A stretch of DNA of 55,000 nt from Prorocentrum cordatum (lineage: Eukaryota; Sar; Dinophyceae; Prorocentrales; Prorocentraceae). The notes under the pieces were generated by a model. That model was given only the letters and a program-made list of their open reading frames with translations, was not told where the DNA came from and did not search any database. The position numbers and the translations under genes are program-made. The stretch is from positions 249,573 through 304,572 of the forward strand of contig CAUYUJ010015960.1 of NCBI GenBank assembly GCA_963575745.1, written 5' to 3'. Positions 49,622 to 55,000 of this stretch are shown piece after piece; the stretch's first letter is position 1; each line of letters begins with the position of its first letter.

Positions 49622-49754
49622 GCGCCTGGCGGCGGCGCGTCTGGTTGTCGCGGATGCGGCGGCAGTGCTTGAGAACGCAGCTCAGCTTGTCCGCCAACGA
49701 GCCCGCGCGCTGGTGCACGGTGCCTGGGGGCTCGTTGGCGGCGGTGGGGTACCT
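49622..49754 (-). CDS. Minus-strand exon K5
   Basis: Minus: PTAANEPPGTVHQRAGSLAD, KLSCVLKHCRRIRDNQTRRR. Helical and basic with two Cys and a His. Preceded by a CAG acceptor. Confidence 0.5.
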
Positions 49755-49811
49755 GGAGGCGGGCAACGGGAGGAACGATGGGTATGGGAGGGCGGAGGAG
49801 GAGGGTGGCGG

Positions 49812-49817
49812 GTGCGC

Positions 49818-49888
<71 letters not shown>

Positions 49889-49897
49889 GTGTGTGTG

Positions 49898-49929
<32 letters not shown>

Positions 49930-49975
49930 CGGTGTGTGTGTGCGTGTGCGCGTGCGCGCGCGCGTGCGTGCGTGG
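49812..49975. repeat. (GCGT)n / (GT)n tract
   Basis: GCGTGC then GTGTGT then GCGCGC, a long alternating run. Confidence 0.95.
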
Positions 49976-50087
49976 GGGCGGGGGAGGGGGGGGGGGTGAT
50001 GGGCGCGATGATGCCGACGGGGGTGAGTCGGGGGGGGGGGGCGAGGGGGGGTGGGCGGGGCTGGATAGGCGGGGCTGATAGGGTAGG

Positions 50088-50668
50088 GGGCTAATAGGGT
50101 AGGGCCGCGGCAGGTCACGGCAGTATGTCATGGTAGGGTCACGGTAGGTCACGGCAGGGGGCGGTATGGACCCAGCCAATGACCCTACCGTGACATAGCC
50201 CTACCTGACCTTGCCGTGGTCTACCTAAGACCTCCTCCATGCCCTCTTCGCCCGCCTGCCCATCCTCATCTACATCAGCATCAGCATGCACCGCCCATCC
50301 CCCTCGTCAAGTTTCCTCTCTCTCTCTCTCTCTCTCCATCTCTGTCCCTCCTGTTCCCCCATGATCGACCTCCTCGGCATCGTCGCAATCACCGTCGCCA
50401 TGATCATCCCTCGCAACCCCCCCGTCTCTCCTCCTCCACCTCATCATTACCTTCTCATCATTATCTTCATCCTTCCTCGCCCTACCGTGACCCACGGCCC
50501 TACCCCTCCGTGGCCTAACCCTACCGTGACCGAACCCTACCGCGACCAAGCCGTGACCCTACCGTGACCAAGCCGTGACCCTACCGTGACCAAGCCCGAC
50601 CGCGTCACGGGAGGGTCACGGTAGGCCACGGGAGGGTCACGGTAGGTCACAGGAGGGTCACGGCAGGT
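50088..50668. repeat. CCCTACCGTGACC inverted-repeat cluster
   Basis: GGTCACGGTAGG-type units at 50095-50170 face CCCTACCGTGAC units at 50180-50220. A second set at 50485-50600 (CCCTACCGTGACC) faces GGGTCACGGTAGG at 50605-50668. About 16 units in all, in two face-to-face groups flanking 260 bp. Confidence 0.85.
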
Positions 50669-50693
50669 CTTTCTTCCCAACATTGGTTGCAAC

Positions 50694-50790
50694 GGCGCCT
50701 GCTAAACACCGTCTCGCAGGCAGCTCTCAGCACGGCGAAGGGGATGTCGGACTCGGGGGAGGCCCGCAGCATGACGTCCACCTGGGGGCG
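50694..50790 (-). CDS. Minus-strand exon K6
   Basis: Minus, after CCAG: VDVMLRASPESDIPFAVLRA, ACETVF. Helical, ordered. Confidence 0.5.
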
Positions 50791-50825
50791 CACGCGGGCG
50801 CGCATTGGGGCCGCGTGGGGTGGGG

Positions 50826-50895
50826 AGGGGGGGGGGGGGGGGGGGGGGTGGCATCGGACACCACGGTGCGTGGGGGAGGGGGGGGGGGGGGGCGC
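50826..50895. repeat. Poly-G runs
   Basis: G20 or longer at 50826-50848 and G14 or more at 50877-50893, in an intron between exons K6 and K7. Confidence 0.95.
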
Positions 50896-50904
50896 TGCGC
50901 GATT

Positions 50905-51064
50905 TTAGGGCGTGGGCCACCAAGGGCGCCATGGCAGCCATCGACGGGCCATGGACGGCGTGATCCTTGTGGAGGAAGGCGTAGTTCCCTAGTTTGAACG
51001 CGGACCGCACCCCCTCAGCTTGGATGTGTTCCAGGAAGGCGTCACCCAGCAGGGAGTGGCACGC
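50905..51064 (-). CDS. Minus-strand exon K7
   Basis: Minus: CHSLLGDAFLEHIQAEGVRS, AFKLGNYAFLHKDHAVHGPS, MAAMAPLVAHALKSR. Well ordered with His-rich turns; frame is open on both sides. No family recognised. Confidence 0.6.
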
Positions 51065-51211
51065 GCGGGGGGACGGGGGCGGGGAAACCGCCATGGAGGC
51101 TGGCTCGAGGGGGGCGGTCCCTGTTCCCAGGGGGGGGGGCGGAGGAGGCCCTTGGGACCTCGAGCCACAAAGGGCTGGCGGGCGGGCTGCGCGGCGAACG
51201 CCCTTGCCGTC

Positions 51212-51360
51212 AACTCTCCTCCTCCTCCTCCTCCTCCTCCTCCTCCTCCTCCTCCTCCTCCTCCTCCTCCTCCTCCTTCTCCTCTATCGCCCTCCTCCTC
51301 CTCCTCCTCCTCTTCCTCTTCCTCCTCCAACCCTTCCTCATCCCCCTCCTCTTCCTCGCG

Positions 51361-51427
<67 letters not shown>

Positions 51428-51735
51428 GCGTCATCATCATCATCATCATCATCACCAGCATCAGCATCAGCATCATCATCATTCTCATCACCCTTCCTTT
51501 GTCCTCGTCGTCACCGTCACCATCGTCATCATCATCCTCCGCATCACCATCATCACCACCATCGCCATCGTTATGGTCCTCATCGTCGTCATCATCGTCG
51601 CCATCATCATCGCCATCATCATCATCAGCATCATCACAACCCTCCCTATTATCATCATCATCATCTTCATCATCATCATCATCAGCATCATCATCAGCAT
51701 CAGCATCAGCATCACCACCACCACCACCACCCTCA
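51212..51735 (-). repeat. (TCC)n then (ATC)n tracts
   Basis: TCC run 51212-51330, ATC run 51360-51475, CATCATC-rich to 51735. Minus is GGA/GAT. Confidence 0.95.
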
Positions 51736-52130
51736 TCATCGCCACTTCCACGGACGGCTCGGCCCTGGGCTCGGCCCCGAATGACCCGACGACGTGCCCC
51801 GCGGACACGTCGTCGCCCCACTTGAGGACGAGCGCGACGAGCACGCCCTTCGCGTCGCGCTCGGCCCGCAGCCACTGCGACCTCCCTGGAGGACGCGGGT
51901 GGGGGCCCCACCAGGAGCGCCGCCAGCCCTCCTCGGGGGGGGGATTCGCCACGGCTGCCCCTCGGAGAGGCGCGGCCATGCCCAGCCCGCTGGCACCCGC
52001 CAGGCCCGCGGCGCCCACGACGGCCTCTCGCGGGCCTCGCGGTGCCCTGGTCCAAGGGAGCGCGCCACGAGAGGGGCCTCGGCCCTGGGTGAGGGCGTTC
52101 ACCATCGCCCCGCGGCACTTGAGCCGACGC
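51736..52130 (-). CDS. Minus-strand exon K8, possible first exon of gene K
   Basis: Minus from a possible ATG at about 52134 (MKLRRLKCRGAMVNALTQGR), Gly/Ala/Pro-rich, then RSQWLRAERDAKGVLVALVL, KWGDDVSAGHVVGSFGAEPR, AEPSVEV. The last 55 residues look ordered. Bounded by ATC tracts on both sides. No family recognised. Confidence 0.5.
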
Positions 52131-52134
52131 AGCT

Positions 52135-52164
52135 TCATCATCATCATCATCACCATCATCAGCG

Positions 52165-52213
<49 letters not shown>

Positions 52214-52345
52214 TATCGTCATCACCATCATCAGCGTCATCATCATCATCATCACCATCATCGTCAGCATCATCAGCATCATCATCATCATCACAATCAT
52301 CATCACCACCACCATCACCATACTCATAATCATCATCATCATCCG
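52135..52345 (-). repeat. (ATC)n tract
   Basis: ATC units, near pure. Confidence 0.95.
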
Positions 52346-52592
52346 CATCATCATCAGCATCGTCATCATGGTCATCATGTTGGTCGCCGTTGGCTTCACC
52401 ACCGTTGTCATCAACGTCATCAGTTTCATCGTCGCCAGCCTCATGAGCCTCATCATCATCGTCGCGCTGCTCATGACATGCATCATCAACTACACCATCA
52501 CCGACGTCATTATAGTACTCGTCGTCGTGTTTGTCATCGCCGTCGCTGTCGTCCTCGCGCTCGTCACTGTGGTCGTTACACTATTCGTCGCG

Positions 52593-52765
52593 ACCGATCG
52601 GATCTGACGATTGGCGCTCGGGTGTGACGATTGGCGCTCGGGGACCGTTCGCGACCGATCCGCGACCGATGCGCGACCGATGCGCGACCGATCGGCGACC
52701 GATGCTCCGCGACCGCTCCGTTCCTGGAATTTCGGGCAAATTCGGTCGCGACCGGTAACGTCGGT
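52593..52765 (+). repeat. Right subterminal GCGACCGA repeats
   Basis: GCGACCGATC/GCGACCGATG units (about seven), then GGTCGCGACC and CGGTAACG, mirroring the left end. A single GATCTGACGATTGGC lies at 52600. Confidence 0.8.
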
Positions 52766-52785
52766 CGTTACCGGAAAAATCCGGT

Positions 52786-52801
52786 AATCAATGATCTGGG
52801 G
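52786..52801 (-). repeat. Right terminal inverted repeat
   Basis: AATCAATGATCTGGGG, the exact reverse complement of 30304-30319. Confidence 0.85.
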
Positions 52802-55000
52802 CCTCTGGAAGTGCTCGCCGGAACAGGTCAGGCTCGCTAGCGCGGAGGAAGAGCGCGGTCTCCAGGTTGCCCAGGACCCGCGTTGGGAGGAGCTCCTGAC
52901 CCAGGCCAGGGCCAGGCGTGCCACGGCCGTTGACGTGCAGAGAGAGGGCCCACCTCCCGACGACGCCTGGGACGAGTGTCTGAATCCCGGGACGGACTCA
53001 GCACCCAGCGTGCCGACTGGTCCCGAGCCTCCGCCACGGCCGGATCCGTCCGTCGAGATTCCTGACGGGCGACCCCTGGGCCCTCCCGGACCTCCGATGG
53101 TCCGCCGAGGTTTCGACCCCATCGGACCCGGGCCTCCGAGGAGCCCCACGTCGAGACCTTCGTCAGCGGGAGGGTCCGCTGTGGCGAGGGCCGGGTCTGA
53201 GGTCACTCGACTCCCGTCCGTCATCGAGGAGAGTCACGACGGCGACGGGATACCTCCCACTCGCCAGGACACGCCCGAGGTGGAGAAGTCTCCCGAGTCA
53301 GCCTCGGCCGCCGCCTCTCCTTCCGCTCCTCCGTCGGCCCCTCCTCTTTCCTCTCCTCCTCCTGTCCCGTTTCCGGTCCCCTCCTCTTTCTCTCCTGCCT
53401 CTCCCTCTGCCGCCGCCGCTGACGCCGCTGTGGGAGGAGGAAGGAGAGCGTCCCGAGGTCGGCTGCAACAGCCGAGCGATGTTCCCGCCTGCATCCGGCA
53501 GAGGCAAGCGGAGACGCGGGCCGCCAGCTGTCCCCCGGGGGTTAGCGACGCGAAGCGAGCCAGAATCGATCCCCCTCCGGGTCTCGAGCCGACCGAGGCG
53601 GTGCCACCGCTAGAGTCGGTCCTTGCGACCAATTCAGACGCTAGCCCCTCCGAAGGGGGACCGGGCCAGGTCGGTCGGAGGGTGCAGGAGATCGAGTCGC
53701 GACTCAGGGGGGACGGGATGTGCTCTTTTCTGGTGGGAGCCGAGAGTGCGCGGGCGCTCTTGGTTGAGGAGCCTCCTCAGGATCGCAGAGAGGTCCTGGC
53801 GGCCAGCCGAGGGGGAGAGGTCACCTTGAGCAGGCTCACTCCCGCTGAGCGGGCGAAGTTTGAAATTTCGGACGACAACGAGTGGCAGAGCATGGCCGGC
53901 TCCGGTGCGGTCGAGGTCATTCCGCCCCGAGAGGCGAGAGTGATCAGAGAGCAGTGCCCCGACCGCATCATCGCGAGTCGGATGGTACGGCGGTGGAAAC
54001 CTGTGGAGGGCACGTTTTCTGAACCAACCGCCAAGTCCCGGTGGTGTGTGCACGGGCACAAGGACCCAGACACCGGGTCGCTGTTCGTCTACTCTCCCAC
54101 TCCCCAGACCTCGCCCATCCTCATGTTCATCCAAGTGATGATGAATCTCGGGCGCTTCGGCGATATCGCCGACGTGAAGAATGCCTTTTTCCAATCGGAT
54201 CCCATGAGCCGTGCTCAGGGAGAAATAGACGTGGATCCATGCGAGGGCATCAAGGTTGAACCGGGGTCCTTGATTCGACTTCTGGTGAACGTCTACGGAC
54301 TCGACGATGCCCCACTTGCGTGGCGCAAGACGATCGTCGGGTATCTTAGGTCAAAAGGTTTCACTCGCAGCCTCTTGGACCCGTGTTGGTGGATGAGGTA
54401 CGCCTCAGACGGCGCCCTTCTCAATGTGGTGCTGCTAGAGGTGGGCGATTTCTTCGTCTCCAGCAACCCCCAGGAGTCCCGGGCCTGGATCAGGGACTCG
54501 CTCACCTCCCGGTTTCGCTTTGGCAAGTATCGGGACTGCCGCGCCGGGGCCGTCGAGTATGCCGGTAGGAGTGTCACCATCGGGCCTCAGAAGACGACGG
54601 TGGACCAGGAAAAGTACATCCTGGAAGAAGTGCGAGCGATCAGCCTCGAGCGTGGACGGCTTGGGCAGAAGGACTCCCCCCTCACCCAGTCCGAGTTCAA
54701 AGCCCTTCGGTCCCTGATTTACAAACTGAACTGGGTCGGGCGGGAATCCAGACCGGAGGCCGCAGGAACGGCCAGCATTTTAGCGAGTCGCTTGAAGGCG
54801 GCCACCACCCGGGACGTGGCTGTCGCCAACGAAATGGTGAGGTACCTTCGGTCCACGGCCTCAAGAGGCCTGACGATCTGGCGTCTCGATCCCGAGAAAA
54901 TGGCTTTCGTGTCCTTCTCTGATGCGGGGGGGGTCGGGGCCCATGAGGGCCTCCTGGACGACCAAGGTCTGCCCGCCGACCCTACGCAAGGGGCCTGGGT
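52802..55000 (+). CDS. pol: Copia reverse transcriptase and start of RNase H (runs off window)
   Basis: Open without a stop for 733 codons from 52802 to the edge. It starts LWKCSPEQVRLASAEEERGL, the end of the integrase region, in frame with 30303 once the insertion is removed. A Pro/Ser-rich linker (about 52950-53640) precedes the reverse transcriptase from about 53860: catalytic Asp of motif A in DIADVKNAFFQSDP (54160-54200), VNVYGLDDAPLAWRK (54285-54335), DPCWWM. The second catalytic box reads LEVGDFF (54435-54452) where copia enzymes have Y/H-V-D-D, so the first Asp is Gly and the enzyme is probably inactive. Then SDAGG (about 54918) begins RNase H. The 3' LTR is outside. Confidence 0.85.

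Larger units (their letters stand above)
30304..52801. mobile_element. 22.5-kb insertion with 16-bp TIRs (candidate giant transposon 2)
   Basis: The ends are perfect inverted repeats, CCCCAGATCATTGATT at 30304-30319 and AATCAATGATCTGGGG at 52786-52801. Imperfect similarity continues inside (CCCGACTTTTTCC against CCGGATTTTTCC) and GGTCGCGACC lies near both ends. It interrupts copia pol: bases CG at 30302-30303 and C at 52802 rebuild an Arg codon, and the next residues LWKCSPEQVRLA continue the integrase C-terminus. No target duplication remains. Contents: a transposase-like gene on the minus strand, at least a dozen further minus-strand exons, five clusters of GATCTGAC palindromes and two copies of an 0.87-kb repeat. 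No known superfamily is recognised from the ends. A giant intron is the main alternative, but the borders do not fit GT/GC-AG. Confidence 0.75.

Noticed and set aside
50994-52607. Plus-strand 537-codon frame over 51-52.6 kb
   Set aside because: Mostly translation of (TCC)n and (ATC)n; the ordered coding in this interval is on the minus strand.
30304-52801. Explanation of the 22.5-kb block as one giant intron
   Set aside because: Borders read CG/CCCCAGATC and GATCTGGGG/CCTC with no GT, GC or GA donor and no AG acceptor at the frame-restoring join. The perfect TIRs and own genes fit a transposon better. Not fully excluded.

Overview
The window looks like dinoflagellate nuclear DNA. Four observations support this. 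A relic of the dinoflagellate spliced leader sits at 25198-25218 (19 of 21 positions match). A Ty1/copia retrotransposon carries a methyltransferase-like domain between its protease and integrase. Several exon joins use GC-AG borders with good phase. All gene-like exons within one block point the same way, separated by long trinucleotide tracts. The species cannot be named from the sequence. No tRNA, rRNA or CRISPR array was seen.

Layout. (1) 1-8016 holds no convincing gene. It is a mosaic of inverted-repeat miniature elements, palindrome arrays, CTTGG-type arrays, a 42-bp minisatellite and purine-rich (GGA)n tracts. (2) 8017-10324 is the 5' part of a copia element: a primer binding site, gag, a CCHC zinc knuckle and an aspartic protease. 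(3) 10325-25582 (15.3 kb) is a block with palindromic modules at both borders. It carries plus-strand exons, including a transposase-like gene (18539-21466) and a DNA-methyltransferase-like gene (21423-23101), plus its own minisatellite family built on TTGAC. (4) 25583-30303 resumes copia pol: a zinc-binding spacer, the methyltransferase-like domain and the integrase. (5) 30304-52801 (22.5 kb) is a second large block bounded by a perfect 16-bp terminal inverted repeat. It carries only minus-strand exons, including a second transposase-like gene (34658-31955) that splices in silico into one open frame, a private family of perfect GATCTGAC palindromes, and an 0.87-kb direct duplication. (6) 52802-55000 resumes copia pol with reverse transcriptase and the start of RNase H, open to the window edge.

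Main result. Removing 30304-52801 exactly joins the integrase frame to the reverse transcriptase frame, with one codon rebuilt from both sides. The second block is therefore an insertion into a copia element. The first block probably interrupts the same element, although frame continuity there is not proven. Both blocks carry a related transposase-like protein with candidate D, D and E residues, a private repeat family and many spliced cargo exons on a single strand. I propose that they are two members of a class of giant, gene-carrying terminal-repeat transposons. The copia host copy is itself damaged: frame changes near 9415 and 27876, an 8-bp duplication at 28659-28673, and loss of the first Asp of the reverse transcriptase active site.
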